This document shows, piece after piece, positions 1 through 8,412 of a stretch of 64,000 nt of DNA. A program made the position numbers and the translations under genes. Numbering within the stretch: the first letter of the stretch is position 1; each line of letters begins with the position of its first letter. The stretch is from Synechococcus sp. PCC 7335 (lineage in GTDB: Bacteria > Cyanobacteriota > Cyanobacteriia > Phormidesmidales > Phormidesmidaceae), in the NCBI RefSeq assembly GCF_000155595.1, contig NZ_DS989904.1, positions 1,438,385 through 1,502,384 of the forward strand. Reading direction: 5' to 3'. Below the pieces are notes generated by a model. It had not been told where the DNA came from, made no database searches, and was given only the letters and a program-made list of their open reading frames with translations.

Positions 1-478
1 CTTCGCTCAGCGATTGGAAAGCGGTTGCATACCAGTGCTCGCTAGAGCGAATAACTTGTTCTTGCTCGTGCTTGTGAAGGGCAATTTCGATTGCGATGCT
101 TAGCTCTCTTTCTTCAAACGGCTTTAGCAAATAGCCGTATGGTTCGGTCTGATTGGCTTGCTTGAAGGTGCTATCATCTGCATTAGCTGTCAAATACACG
201 ATTGGAATTTGAAATTCCGATTTGACTTTTTCAGAAATATCGATTCCTGTCATTTCCCCTTTGATATGGATGTCCATCAGGATCAGATCGGGGCGACTGT
301 TTTGAATCTTTCTTAGTGCGCTATCTCCAGAAGCCGCTTTCCCTGCAACGTCATAGCCTAGTCGAGTAAGACTAGATATGATGTCTAGCGCAATCACGCT
401 CTCATCTTCGACGACCATGATCCTCTTTTTAGGAGGTGCCGACTGGTGGATAGGTTTAGCGTCTAGCTCAGTTGTCAT
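1..478 (-). CDS. Response regulator receiver protein, 3' part outside window
   Basis: The gene reads leftward from an ATG at 478 and runs off the window edge, so only the first 159 residues are visible. Residues about 18-135 form a CheY-like receiver domain: the acidic pair in VVEDES, the phospho-acceptor Asp69 in LILMDIHIKG, the T in VYLTA and the conserved Lys in LLKPFEE. The MDIHIKGEMTGID and GYLLKPFEERELSIAIEIAL wording is typical of receivers found beside PAS or kinase modules in cyanobacteria. After the receiver the chain continues (SSEHWYATAFQSLSE), which could begin a PAS domain, so the whole protein may be a kinase or a PAS-containing regulator. It is the third gene of a probable phosphorelay cluster with the kinase at 683-1849 and the HPt protein at 1861-2220. 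The 204-base gap to the kinase may hold its own promoter. Its output is unknown. Confidence 0.85.
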   Translation of the reverse strand, partial: MTTELDAKPIHQSAPPKKRIMVVEDESVIALDIISSLTRLGYDVAGKAASGDSALRKIQNSRPDLILMDIHIKGEMTGIDISEKVKSEFQIPIVYLTANADDSTFKQANQTEPYGYLLKPFEERELSIAIEIALHKHEQEQVIRSSEHWYATAFQSLSE

Positions 479-682
479 AACAGTACTCCATCAATTGAAT
501 AGCAGTGGACGGTTGCTTCGATAGCAGCTATAGCTTTCATAGGGTTGCTTAGGATCTGCTCATCGGCTAAAGCCGTTATAGGGCAAAGGGGCGACTCTAC
601 CCGCAGTGGTAGGAACCGCGTCGTCGTAAGGCGCTACCGAATGTCTATCAAGACAAAGTAAAGCACCCTTACTTTGCGTTAT

Positions 683-1849
683 CTAGCTCGATAGCGAAAG
701 TTGACTGAGGCGAAATTCTGTTGGCTGATGGTTGTTTATATCCAAGAGCCCTCCTAACTGTTCGGTGAGACTAGTCACAAGCTGTAGTCCTAGCGATTTT
801 GTATTCTCAATATCTAAGTCATCAGGCAGCCCAATCCCATTGTCTTGATAGCAGATAGAGAAGTGATTGGAATCGGTTAGCTTGGCGGCAATATTGATTT
901 GTCCTAGTGGGCACGGGGCTCGATCTGGAGGAAAGGCGTATTTCAAAGAGTTAGTAATTAGTTCATTGATGATCAAGCCGCAGGAAACAGCAGTATCTAT
1001 CTCTAAATAGATACGTTCGATATCAATCTCTAGACAGAATTTAGTCTGATCGATTCTATAGGAGCGCAGTAAGTGACTAGATAAATCTCGAATGTAGCCT
1101 GATAGCTCAATAGTTCCAAAGTCATTAGATTGATAGAGCTTTTCGTGGATCATTGCCATCAGTCGAACTCGGTTTTGGCTGTCTTGAAAAAGTTCTAAGA
1201 TATTCTCGTCTTCAACGGCATTGGACTGAAGACTTAGCAAACTAGAGATGATCTGTAGGTTGTTCTTTACTCGGTGATGGACCTCTTTTAGCAAGGCTTC
1301 TTTTTCTCTTAGGGATTTTTTGATCTGAGCTTCAGCCTGTCGACGTTTGATACTATCTCGTAAGCCTCGCACCCGCTGACGGAGCAGCGCCCAATGAATC
1401 GGTTTGGTCACGTAGTCGCTGGCGCCCACTGCAAAAGCCTGTTCGACAGACTGAGAATCATCCAAGCTCGTGATCATCAAAATAGGTGTGGCGCCTTTCT
1501 GTTCTGATTTAGGAATTATTTTTTGAGATGTCTCTCGTAGCGCAGCGCAGCATCTAAACCCATCCATCTCAGGCATGACAGCATCTAATAGAACAATATC
1601 TGGACGCTCTTGCTCAAAAAGAGACAGGCACTCTACACCATTGCTTGCTTCGATTACTCGAAAGCCTTCTTTCTGCATAGCGACCCTGAGCAATAATCGA
1701 ATGGTGGTCTCATCATCGACGACTAAAACTGATAAGCATTTGAGCTTCCTATCTGTAAGGGACTGGATGGTCTTGGATGCTGGAGATTGATAGCTAGGAA
1801 CTTTACCCGCTTCGGCTTTGTTTTCTTTTGGAGTAGTGGTAGGCAGCAT
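683..1849 (-). CDS. Hybrid REC - HisKA_2 histidine kinase
   Basis: A soluble 388-residue two-component protein with a receiver at the N-terminus and a kinase behind it. The receiver spans about residues 38-160, with the acidic pair in VVDDET, phospho-acceptor Asp89 in IVLLDAVMP and Lys in YVTKPIHW. A short coiled linker leads to a HisKA_2 dimerisation domain with the signature HHRVKNNLQ, whose second His (about residue 192) is the expected phosphorylation site. A HATPase domain follows, with the N box in ELITNSLKYAFPP, the G1 box DNGIGLPDD and the G2 box SLGLQLV. No membrane segment or sensor domain is present, so the input probably arrives through the receiver. The reading frame extends 6 bases upstream to a TTG, but ATG at 1849 is the natural start. 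It lies 11 bases after the HPt stop codon and is probably cotranscribed with it. The signal and target are unknown. Confidence 0.88.
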   Translation of the reverse strand: MLPTTTPKENKAEAGKVPSYQSPASKTIQSLTDRKLKCLSVLVVDDETTIRLLLRVAMQKEGFRVIEASNGVECLSLFEQERPDIVLLDAVMPEMDGFRCCAALRETSQKIIPKSEQKGATPILMITSLDDSQSVEQAFAVGASDYVTKPIHWALLRQRVRGLRDSIKRRQAEAQIKKSLREKEALLKEVHHRVKNNLQIISSLLSLQSNAVEDENILELFQDSQNRVRLMAMIHEKLYQSNDFGTIELSGYIRDLSSHLLRSYRIDQTKFCLEIDIERIYLEIDTAVSCGLIINELITNSLKYAFPPDRAPCPLGQINIAAKLTDSNHFSICYQDNGIGLPDDLDIENTKSLGLQLVTSLTEQLGGLLDINNHQPTEFRLSQLSLSS

Positions 1850-1860
1850 ATGCAATTTTT

Positions 1861-2220
1861 CTAGTGGGCCTCTTTATAAGCCTGAATAGCGAGGTGAACA
1901 GTTTGATATTCGGCGCTGACTTGTTCTACCAGTGATAGAGACGGCCGTGTACAGTTATCTTTCCCAATCACTTCTATTACCTCAGCGATCTTGAATAGAC
2001 CTGTGGCTCTCACACAGCTACTGATCGACTTTAGGTCATGAGCTGTCTTACTCAGTTCAGCAGAATCTTCTTTGGCGAACGCACCCTCTATCGCTGCTAT
2101 ACGCTGGGGTGCTTCTTTCAAGAAACTGTCACACACCTCAATTAGAAATGAGCTATCACTACTGATACTTTCTAGCGCCTGCGTATCTAGCGTCGGAACA
2201 TTTTGCGTATTGATAGACAT
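1861..2220 (-). CDS. Stand-alone HPt phosphotransfer protein
   Basis: A 119-residue, almost entirely helical protein matching the Hpt domain over nearly its full length. The phospho-accepting His lies in AHDLKSIS (about residue 62), in the typical Hpt setting of AxHxLKG/S. Such proteins shuttle phosphate between the receiver of a hybrid kinase and a terminal response regulator. Here it is the first gene of a leftward cluster, 11 bases before a REC-HisKA_2 kinase and upstream of another receiver protein, so all parts of a four-step relay are side by side. The FLKEAPQRIAAIEGAF segment is the helix that precedes the His helix in this family. The start ATG at 2220 is the only good candidate. Confidence 0.88.
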   Translation of the reverse strand: MSINTQNVPTLDTQALESISSDSSFLIEVCDSFLKEAPQRIAAIEGAFAKEDSAELSKTAHDLKSISSCVRATGLFKIAEVIEVIGKDNCTRPSLSLVEQVSAEYQTVHLAIQAYKEAH

Positions 2221-2936
2221 ATTGACCCCTAGTGCCTACTATCCTTCGTAGCTATGGTTCATAGAGTTTCTGAGTGTTAGGATTTGCCACGTTGGCTGTA
2301 GTAAAACGCTGCTCTAGCTATGAACGCTGTCGCAAGAAGTCCAGTAAGTCTGGCTAGCGATTAGCTTTTGACACAGAAAGATTCCCTTGCCTCATTCTTA
2401 TCAGAAGCGGTAGGAAGTGACTAGCGCCTCGTCGATCGAAGCTATGTGCCGGTTGAACTGATTGGTGTTCCATATCAGCAGGCATAGACGAAAACATAGA
2501 AGCTTTTGACTAACTTGGTGCTTCTTCTTATAAAACCCACGTTGCTGATGGAAGAATCTAGGTAGTTCCTGTGATTTTTATTCCACACGAACAAATAAAC
2601 GAATGAGCCTAGTAAGTTCACCCCAGTGCGCCTATATCTCTTAAGCATTCAGGTTTTAGAGAATTCTTTCCCTGCTATAGCAAGCAAAGTTGTTCTAAGT
2701 AGTTAACTTCCATAGAAGATGGCTATGCGAACAAATGATACATTGCTAAGCAAGTTACCCTTGGCGGAGGGTTTTAGCGTTTGAGCATGCGATAAGCCAA
2801 GTGTAGATTTCTACAAGTAGTCAGTCTTTAGCAGTCTTTAATTGAAGGGACGTTGACTATTTCTTATTTTGCTAAGCACGAAGCTTAAGAATGAGATCTA
2901 GGAGGTCCTTATTTACTAGCACTTTAGTGTAAACAG
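2221..2936. other. 716-base gap upstream of the HPt operon
   Basis: No convincing gene, tRNA or repeat array was found in this stretch. It must hold the promoter of the leftward HPt-kinase cluster and the 3' region of the membrane protein ending at 2937. A 10-base direct repeat (CAGTCTTTAG/A) lies near 2825-2845. A short palindrome GTAGATTTCTAC near 2810 has no partners. Confidence 0.5.
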
Positions 2937-3509
2937 CTAGCAGGCCGTTAGCTGAGAAGAAAAGGCCTGCTTGAACTTTGCGAGCTCATCTCGATGCCCT
3001 TTTACCGTCAGTTTAGAAACAAAGTTCTCTGTTTTCTCACTCTCTACTTTAAAAACGACTTTTTCGGGCCGACTTGACTTCCGCCAGTAGAAAATGCCTG
3101 CTAAAGGGGAAGCTGCGACTAGTCCAAACATCACTTGGCCCCAGCTTGGGAACAGCGTAATCATAATGAGTGCTAAACAGGCAAATCCTACTGCTGCTAA
3201 AGCCGATAGAAAAATTGCCAAAAACCAGCTAGGTCTAACTAACCCAGCTACAGTGATGGCTGCGTCGTCTTTGAGGGATGCAACAGGTTCGGTTGTATCA
3301 ATATCTTCTACCGGGGACTCTATTTGCCTATAGGCACGGCGCTGAAAATAGTCGATCACTGCTTTTTGCAACGGTTCAGCAGGTTGGGTAGAGCCAAACT
3401 GAGCTACCTCAATTCTGTCCTTAGTGGAGGCTCGAATGAAAAAGACCAGCCCAATTACCATCAGACTCGTCAGTAGTAGTGTAGATGTTCTAGTAGGGTC
3501 AGTGAACAC
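2937..3509 (-). CDS. Small membrane protein, CCB (complex C cofactor assembly) like
   Basis: A 190-residue protein with one N-terminal membrane segment (about residues 8-25), a soluble stretch rich in charged residues, then two closely spaced hydrophobic segments (about 94-117 and 124-141) and a basic C-terminal soluble domain. The wording FFIRASTKDR near the N-terminus, RPSWFLAIFL before the second segment and SPLAGIFYWR after the third agrees with my memory of cyanobacterial proteins annotated 'cofactor assembly of complex C subunit B'. That family is related to the CCB factors that attach heme to cytochrome b6 of the b6f complex. The assignment rests on recalled similarity, not on a catalytic motif. 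The gene stands alone, with a terminator of the padR gene upstream at 3854-3891. Confidence 0.6.
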   Translation of the reverse strand: MFTDPTRTSTLLLTSLMVIGLVFFIRASTKDRIEVAQFGSTQPAEPLQKAVIDYFQRRAYRQIESPVEDIDTTEPVASLKDDAAITVAGLVRPSWFLAIFLSALAAVGFACLALIMITLFPSWGQVMFGLVAASPLAGIFYWRKSSRPEKVVFKVESEKTENFVSKLTVKGHRDELAKFKQAFSSQLTAC

Positions 3510-3618
3510 GTCGAAAAGGAACTCCGAGGCAAACGATAATAACAGCTATCTAGCAAGCTGTACGCACATGGCGATCGCCACTTTATTTCGTACAGTCTTA
3601 AACGGCAAAATCACTGGT

Positions 3619-3644
3619 GTGACAAAGTGATGTGACAAAGTAAG
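3619..3644. repeat. 13-bp tandem duplication
   Basis: GTGACAAAGTGAT is followed directly by GTGACAAAGTAAG, with 11 of 13 bases identical. It is intergenic and one of many similar short duplications in the window. Confidence 0.8.
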
Positions 3645-3713
3645 GCGCTCAGCTAGCGCATATAGGTATAGCTACTCATCCGATGCGTATCCGTAGGCTA
3701 GCTATATTAAAAC

Positions 3714-3747
3714 TCTCAGGTTGACTAGCATCTCAGGCTGACTAGGA
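3714..3747. repeat. 17-bp tandem duplication
   Basis: TCTCAGGTTGACTAGCA is followed directly by TCTCAGGCTGACTAGGA, with two mismatches. It is intergenic, between the CCB-like gene and padR. Confidence 0.85.
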
Positions 3748-3853
3748 CTACGAATGAAGTTTGGAGTGCAAAATCTTAAGTTGTAACGGTTTACCCGACT
3801 ATTGAAGTTAAGAATACATCCTGACTGTGATCTACTTTCCCATGAAAGCACCC

Positions 3854-3891
3854 TTTAAAAAACGCTGGGGCAATTGTTTGCCTCAGCGTTT
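3854..3891 (-). terminator. Rho-independent terminator of the padR gene
   Basis: Read on the minus strand, a 12-bp stem (bases 3860-3871 against 3880-3891, one wobble) with an 8-base loop is followed by a T-run (complement of the A-run at 3857-3862). It lies 65 bases beyond the padR stop codon and in its direction of transcription. Confidence 0.85.
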
Positions 3892-3955
3892 AGTCTAAGC
3901 AAGCCATTTTACCCAATAGGTATTGACTTTATAGGTAGCTTTAGCATGCTGCTAG

Positions 3956-4390
3956 TTAGGAGCCTGCGTACTTGATGCCGGCTGGTACGGAGCGAACTGT
4001 AGCCGCAACTGGTATGCCACTCTTTTGCGAGATAGATGGCGTCGTGCCTTGTTTTCCTACCATATAGCGTTGCCATAGATCGGCTAACTCACGAGCTTTC
4101 ATCTGCCAGTCCGGGCGCAAGCGATACATTCGTCTAGGTCGACCTCGTCCTTCTACTTTTTTCCAATAGCCCATAATGGCCGCTTGGTTCTCAAGAAATT
4201 TGAGAGCGTTGTAGAGCACAGTGTCAGACAGCCGATAGTTTGGGTAGTCTTTCTCAATAGCATGGATAAGCTCAGTGCCGTATGAGTCATGCCGGATGAG
4301 TACAGACAGAACGTAACAGACAGCAAGCTCTTTATTGAGATAAACCGGCGGCGGATCGTCAAAAAACTGATAGATATCTTCAAACTTCAT
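3956..4390 (-). CDS. PadR-family transcriptional regulator (Pex-like)
   Basis: A 144-residue protein with a PadR winged helix over about residues 20-105. ELAVCYVLSVLIRHDSYGTELI is the first helix pair, LSDTVLYNALKFLE the recognition helix and EGRGRPRRMYRL the basic wing. In cyanobacteria a PadR protein of this size, Pex, lengthens the circadian period by repressing kaiA. This gene resembles that group, but the sequence alone does not show it regulates the clock, and kai genes are not in the window. The C-terminal tail (about residues 115-144) is Ser/Pro/Ala-rich and probably disordered. It is a single gene with its own terminator at 3854-3891. Confidence 0.82.
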   Translation of the reverse strand: MKFEDIYQFFDDPPPVYLNKELAVCYVLSVLIRHDSYGTELIHAIEKDYPNYRLSDTVLYNALKFLENQAAIMGYWKKVEGRGRPRRMYRLRPDWQMKARELADLWQRYMVGKQGTTPSISQKSGIPVAATVRSVPAGIKYAGS

Positions 4391-4678
4391 GGGGAAGCTC
4401 CGATAGCGGGTGAGTAAAGGAACAGCGACAGCCGGCTTAGATGAATTACGTCAGGATGTTTAGCACGTGCGCTAGAACTGCTGATTTATTTTAGGCATGG
4501 AATAAAAGATTTGCTTAACTTTCACGTAAGTAGTAATCATCTGCAAGAATTTGTCAGATTTGTACCTAGAATTATGATAAAAAGTTTAACTTCGTCATAT
4601 TCTTGTAAGTCCTTGCTCTAGATAGAAGAACTTTTGTTACGGAGTATGGTTATTTGCTTTTAGCGAAATAGCGTTTGA

Positions 4679-6109
4679 CTAGAACGGTCTAGGTGCTTCG
4701 GACGCTTCTGTTTGTAAGCTCTGGGTAGTAAAGAGCACCCGATCTCGCTGGACGGCAGCTAGCTCCAAATAGACTGGGCCTATGGTGTAAGTCGATTGGC
4801 TTGCGATCGCCTGAATTTCTATGGGCTGATCGTAAACTTGTACCTGCCGCAAAAAATCTACGACCGGATCAGTTAGCCCCCTAGCAACAATTGGATTGAA
4901 GTAGACAATACCGTCTCTTCTAGCTTGAATTTCGGCGCGCACCTGCAAGGCCCTGTAGCGTTCTGCTAGGTCTTCATCGGTCAGATCTTCTTGAGTTACT
5001 TGCACAGAGGCAACCGTTTCGCCAGGGATATATCGAATTTCGTTCACAGGTGCTTCTAGGTTGACCTGTAAACAGGGTTCGCCCCCCCCATTCAAGATTT
5101 CGCCTACGCAAGGTTCACCTACTACATAGTTAGCGGCTGAGGAGACTCTGATGATATAGCTTCTAGCATCTATCGTTGTTTCGATAATCTGTTGGACAAT
5201 ATCAGGATCGAACTGGATGACAAAGTCTTCAACCTCCTCTAGTCCAGGCCAGATACTTCGCAACGCGATCGCATTGGCTTGAACTAGGGCAGCTTCTACT
5301 GCCCGCTGAGCGGCTTCTTCAGAATCAGAACGCGCTAGCGTAACCGCTAAGGTCTCATTTCGGCGAATCGCCACATTGCCTAAGCGTAAAACCTGAAATT
5401 CATCGTCTAGGCGGGCAATTTCTTCGGTGAGCAGCGTTTGCTGAGCTTGGAGATCGTTGAGGCGGCGGGCACGTTCCTCAATCTCTTGATCGCGCTGGGC
5501 GATCTGTTGGTCACGTGATTGTAGTTCTTGATCACGTGAGCGCAGGGCCTGGTCACGCTGCTCAATTTGGGAGCGCACGGCTGCTCGTTCTTCGATTAGC
5601 TGCTGCCGCTCGGACCGCAGTCCGCCAATTTCATCGCGCAGACTTCCGATTTGGGCCGAGACGCTCTCCAGCTGGTCTTGTGTCTCAATTAGGCTGCTAA
5701 GGGTTTCTTCTTCTCTGGCGATCGCCGTCCGTAAAGATCGATTTGTTTGCCTAAGTCTGTCTTGCGCCTCTGACTGTAGCTGCCTCGATTCTTCTAGTGT
5801 CCCTTCTACGCTCTCTCGCTCATTGACCGCCGATTCTAAATCTCTTTGAGCTTGGGACAGTTCTTGCTGAATGTCATCGAGCTGGAACAATCCTTTTCGC
5901 AGTTGGCCATCTAGTGCAATCAGCAGCATTAGCGTGGAAAAAGAGGCCACCATTCCAGTGACCACGCTGACTAGCGTCGCCGTCTGACGCGGACGCAGGT
6001 TGAACAAACTCAGGCGAGATTTGCCCACCTTCATGCCGATGCGATCGCCCACCGTAGCAATCACACCGCCCAAACAAGCCACTGCAAAAAGTAATATAAA
6101 TCCAGTCAT
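4679..6109 (-). CDS. DUF3084 membrane-anchored coiled-coil protein
   Basis: A 476-residue protein. Two N-terminal membrane segments (about residues 2-20 and 44-66) flank a basic loop rich in Arg and Lys. A long coiled coil of about residues 75-235 follows, very rich in Gln, Glu and Arg with repeated RDQELQSRDQQIAQRDQ-type heptads, and then a compact C-terminal domain (about residues 240-465). This layout and the N-terminal text (GDRIGMKVGKSRLSLFNLRPRQTA) match DUF3084, a family of unknown function widespread in cyanobacteria. The gene lies 97 bases downstream of ntcA on the same strand and may be cotranscribed with it. The coiled coil suggests a scaffold or envelope-tethering role, which is inference. 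Confidence 0.85.
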   Translation of the reverse strand: MTGFILLFAVACLGGVIATVGDRIGMKVGKSRLSLFNLRPRQTATLVSVVTGMVASFSTLMLLIALDGQLRKGLFQLDDIQQELSQAQRDLESAVNERESVEGTLEESRQLQSEAQDRLRQTNRSLRTAIAREEETLSSLIETQDQLESVSAQIGSLRDEIGGLRSERQQLIEERAAVRSQIEQRDQALRSRDQELQSRDQQIAQRDQEIEERARRLNDLQAQQTLLTEEIARLDDEFQVLRLGNVAIRRNETLAVTLARSDSEEAAQRAVEAALVQANAIALRSIWPGLEEVEDFVIQFDPDIVQQIIETTIDARSYIIRVSSAANYVVGEPCVGEILNGGGEPCLQVNLEAPVNEIRYIPGETVASVQVTQEDLTDEDLAERYRALQVRAEIQARRDGIVYFNPIVARGLTDPVVDFLRQVQVYDQPIEIQAIASQSTYTIGPVYLELAAVQRDRVLFTTQSLQTEASEAPRPF

Positions 6110-6206
6110 TCATCCCTGTGTGGCCGCAAGAAAATCGCATCACTCGCATCAAGATAGTAACTGATTGTCTTGAGAAGCGAAGACACTCGTCTCTATGCGC
6201 TTGCCA

Positions 6207-6878
6207 CTAGGTGAACTGCTGAGACAGCGTTACCGGGTCATGAACTGTAATTTTTTTCTTGTGGATAGAGATCATTCCCTGCTCGCGCAGATCGCCTAGT
6301 AGACGAGTCACCGTTACCCGTGTAGAACCGATTGCCTCGGCGATCGCCTGGTGAGACAGCTTTAGATCAACCGTGATCCCTTCATTCCCAGGTACTCCAA
6401 AATCACGACATAGAATGAGCAAGAAGCTTACTAGGCGCGACCCCATATCTCGATGGGCCAGAGTTTCAATCATCATTTCAGTTTGTAAGATTCGCGATGA
6501 CAGACCCCGCAGCATCATCGCCGAAAGCTCAGGATGCTCTTTCAGTGCCACGCTCATCTGATCGGCCTGCAAAGACATAAGCTCAACCGGCGTAAAGGCC
6601 ACTGCGTGATAAAACCGGTCCGAGCGATCGCCTGTAATTAGAGAAAGTACGCCAAACACGCTGTTCTCACGCAGTAGAGCGACCGTTATTTCTTCACCTG
6701 CCTCGTATACCCGAGAAAGCTTCACCGCCCCTTTTGTTAAAAAATACACTCGCTCAGCCGGATCCCCAGGGAAGAAAATCGTCTTATTGCGCTCATACGA
6801 TTCAACGACCGGCGGCAAAGTTCCTCCCGCAAACGAGCGAAACATATCAGAAATTGGCGAACTGGGAACTGCAACCAT
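6207..6878 (-). CDS. ntcA: Global nitrogen regulator NtcA
   Basis: A 223-residue CRP/FNR-family activator, the usual NtcA length. Residues about 25-115 form the cyclic-nucleotide-like effector domain that in NtcA binds 2-oxoglutarate. The C-terminal helix-turn-helix is clear in [24 protein letters not shown] (about residues 173-196), whose recognition helix reads the GTA-N8-TAC box. The near-invariant NtcA wording [27 protein letters not shown] is present. NtcA reports nitrogen shortage through 2-oxoglutarate and switches on ammonium, nitrate and urea uptake and glutamine synthetase. A perfect box lies before urtA in this window (61984-61999). Its own upstream region holds one imperfect box at 7022-7037. 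The start ATG at 6878 gives the standard N-terminus. Confidence 0.97.
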   Translation of the reverse strand: MVAVPSSPISDMFRSFAGGTLPPVVESYERNKTIFFPGDPAERVYFLTKGAVKLSRVYEAGEEITVALLRENSVFGVLSLITGDRSDRFYHAVAFTPVELMSLQADQMSVALKEHPELSAMMLRGLSSRILQTEMMIETLAHRDMGSRLVSFLLILCRDFGVPGNEGITVDLKLSHQAIAEAIGSTRVTVTRLLGDLREQGMISIHKKKITVHDPVTLSQQFT

Positions 6879-7021
6879 GATGACAAGAATTAAGAGGGAT
6901 TTCGGGGCTAAGCTGGCCTATGCATGTTGAAAAGTCAAGGCTTTTACGAGAGCAAAACTCAAATGTTACGAGAAGCTCACTATGCTACATAACACTAAAG
7001 CCCATGCCATCAGTAACAGTT

Positions 7022-7037
7022 TGTATCGAAAAGCACA
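7022..7037 (-). promoter_or_regulatory. Candidate NtcA autoregulatory box, one mismatch
   Basis: TGTA-N8-CACA on the plus strand, which reads TGTG-N8-TACA toward ntcA: the consensus TGTA-N8-TACA with a single change. A TAN3T hexamer (TAGTGT) lies 24 bases downstream in the ntcA direction, slightly farther than usual. NtcA commonly activates its own gene, so the position is sensible, but the box is imperfect. Confidence 0.35.
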
Positions 7038-7273
7038 AGATACATTCACGATTCGTGTGCAGCTCATCAGCGTAAGATGCCCTAGCGCAGCTGAAAGGTC
7101 TATCTGATGATGTTCTGGTGGTAGCTCAAAGAGAACCGCTGTCTTTATCGTGTGAGATTGTGTGAGTCGGGAAAAGAGATATCCTCTAAAGCTTCAAGTG
7201 ACAATAACAGCAACAACAGCTAACCTGACAGGCAAAGCGCCGTGCATGAAGCAAAGCCAAAGTATAAGGTCAG

Positions 7274-7297
7274 ACTATTCGTCGCACTATTCATCGC
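7274..7297. repeat. 12-bp tandem duplication
   Basis: ACTATTCGTCGC is followed directly by ACTATTCATCGC, with one mismatch, about 30 bases before the start of the peroxiredoxin-like gene. Confidence 0.75.
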
Positions 7298-7327
7298 CTT
7301 GTTTTAATTCTATTGAATCCTAATCAT

Positions 7328-8167
7328 ATGAACGCCTACTCCTGTTTAAATGAGGCCGAATTTCAACGGGTCAGTGATGGAAAACTAGGGTCGCTGTTAC
7401 AATCGTGCCACTCTTCCCGGTGGACGCTAGCGCTAGTATGGCCAGTTCTGGGAGATTTCGATACGTTGGAGTACGCTTGGTGGTTGCAGCGTGAGCGCCC
7501 GTACATAGAAGCTGCGAATATCCAAGTAAGAGCGGTTGCCATTGGCGATCGCACCGCTGGACAAAAATTCTGCGACTATACAGGGTTTCCTCCAGAGCAT
7601 CTATATATAGACCCGACTGCTGCAATCCATCGCCAACTGAGCTTGTACAAGGGACTATCTGTCTCGTTTCCAGGGCTGAGCACTAGGCAAAGTGGCTATC
7701 TCAACCTGCTACTGATGTGCGCTGGCATCGGCAGCCCTGGCACACTCAAAGAAGTCTTTCGTGGCTATATTGGCGATAGATCTGCCCCGCAGCTAATCTC
7801 TGATGATGAAGTAATCAAAGCGAAGCCACTCCCCGCACTCAGCGGCGACGCCTTTAAATTAGCAGGCGGCAAAGGTTTTCAACGGCCTTTTGAGCTAGCG
7901 ACCTTGCGGCTGCGGAATATGAGCGAAGTCTTGAGTAATTGGCAAACGTATATGCCGGATGCGATGTATCTCACGCAGCGCGGAGCGACGTTCTTGATTG
8001 GCGCTAGTAGTGGGAGCGCTCCAGAGATAGTCTATGAGTGGCGCGATCACAATATTCTTGGATTCGCAGAAAACATGAGCGATCCACTATCATTCTTAGA
8101 GAATTACGTTGCTGACTACCGGCAAGCAGCAGACGGGAAACCGATCGCTACGAGTAGGGCAATATAA
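7328..8167 (+). CDS. Peroxiredoxin-like (AhpC/TSA-type) protein
   Basis: A 279-residue soluble protein with a thioredoxin-like fold. The region about residues 25-160 (LALVWPVLGDFDTLEYAW, then VRAVAIGDRTAGQKFCDYTGFP, LYIDPTAAIHRQLSLYKG and LLMCAGIGSPGTLKEV) matches the AhpC/TSA-type family often annotated 'peroxiredoxin-like' in cyanobacteria. The first strand reads VWPVLGDFDTLEYAW, with no Cys pair at the usual redox position. The conserved Cys instead lies in KFCDYTGFP, so catalysis may differ from classical peroxiredoxins or be absent. The open frame extends back to a TTG at 7313, but ATG at 7328 is preferred. It is transcribed toward the EF-G gene, and two hairpins lie between them. Confidence is good for the fold, low for the activity. 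Confidence 0.72.
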   Translation: MNAYSCLNEAEFQRVSDGKLGSLLQSCHSSRWTLALVWPVLGDFDTLEYAWWLQRERPYIEAANIQVRAVAIGDRTAGQKFCDYTGFPPEHLYIDPTAAIHRQLSLYKGLSVSFPGLSTRQSGYLNLLLMCAGIGSPGTLKEVFRGYIGDRSAPQLISDDEVIKAKPLPALSGDAFKLAGGKGFQRPFELATLRLRNMSEVLSNWQTYMPDAMYLTQRGATFLIGASSGSAPEIVYEWRDHNILGFAENMSDPLSFLENYVADYRQAADGKPIATSRAI

Positions 8168-8255
8168 TTTACAATGTTTAACAGTTGGTACCACTACCAC
8201 ATCCATTAGCAGCACTATTGAGCTATCCGACACACTTTTGCAGACCCCTTACATG

Positions 8256-8300
8256 AAGGCGTCTCGTTGAAGGTTAGTTACGCCGCTAACGAGACGCCTT
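8256..8300 (+). terminator. Perfect 13-bp hairpin after the peroxiredoxin-like gene
   Basis: AAGGCGTCTCGTT at 8256-8268 pairs perfectly with 8288-8300 across a 19-base loop. It lies 88 bases after the stop codon. Only a short T stretch follows, so it is a possible terminator or mRNA 3'-end stabiliser rather than a textbook one. Confidence 0.55.
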
Positions 8301-8342
8301 TAACGCTCAATAAAAGGGTGTGAGGCTTGTTCACCGCACTTG

Positions 8343-8388
8343 TAAGCACCACCTCCTTAATCTAAGGTGTGGTGTGCTTTCAGTTTTT
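8343..8388 (+). promoter_or_regulatory. Leader hairpin with T-run just before the EF-G gene
   Basis: Bases 8344-8380 fold into an imperfect hairpin (AGCACCACCTCCTTA against TAAGGTGTGGTGTGCT, with small bulges). It is followed by TTTCAGTTTTT, only about 25 bases before the ATG at 8413. The form is that of an intrinsic terminator inside the leader, so it may be an attenuator. It could instead terminate read-through from upstream if the EF-G promoter lies after it. Confidence 0.4.
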
Positions 8389-8412
8389 ATCACTCAACTA
8401 ACCAAAATCACC

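Larger units (their letters stand above)
3510..3853. other. Gap upstream of the CCB-like gene, with two short tandem duplications
   Basis: About 340 bases without a gene. It contains a HIP1 octamer at 3571-3578 and two tandem duplications, at 3619-3644 (13-base unit) and 3714-3747 (17-base unit), both listed separately. The promoter of the leftward gene ending at 2937 should lie here, but I cannot pick out convincing -35/-10 boxes. Confidence 0.5.
6879..7327. other. Divergent intergenic region ntcA / peroxiredoxin-like gene
   Basis: About 450 bases without a gene, containing the promoters of leftward ntcA and the rightward gene at 7328. It holds an imperfect NtcA box (7022-7037) and a 12-bp tandem duplication (7274-7297). 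No other element was recognised. Confidence 0.55.

Noticed and set aside
2805..2825. GTAGATTTCTAC stem resembling a Cas12a-type repeat hairpin
   Set aside because: It occurs once, with no spaced copies and no cas genes; a short chance palindrome.
8320..8412. Longer start for the EF-G gene
   Set aside because: The extra 31 residues would overlap the leader hairpin, do not match any EF-G, and the family begins at the ATG at 8413.
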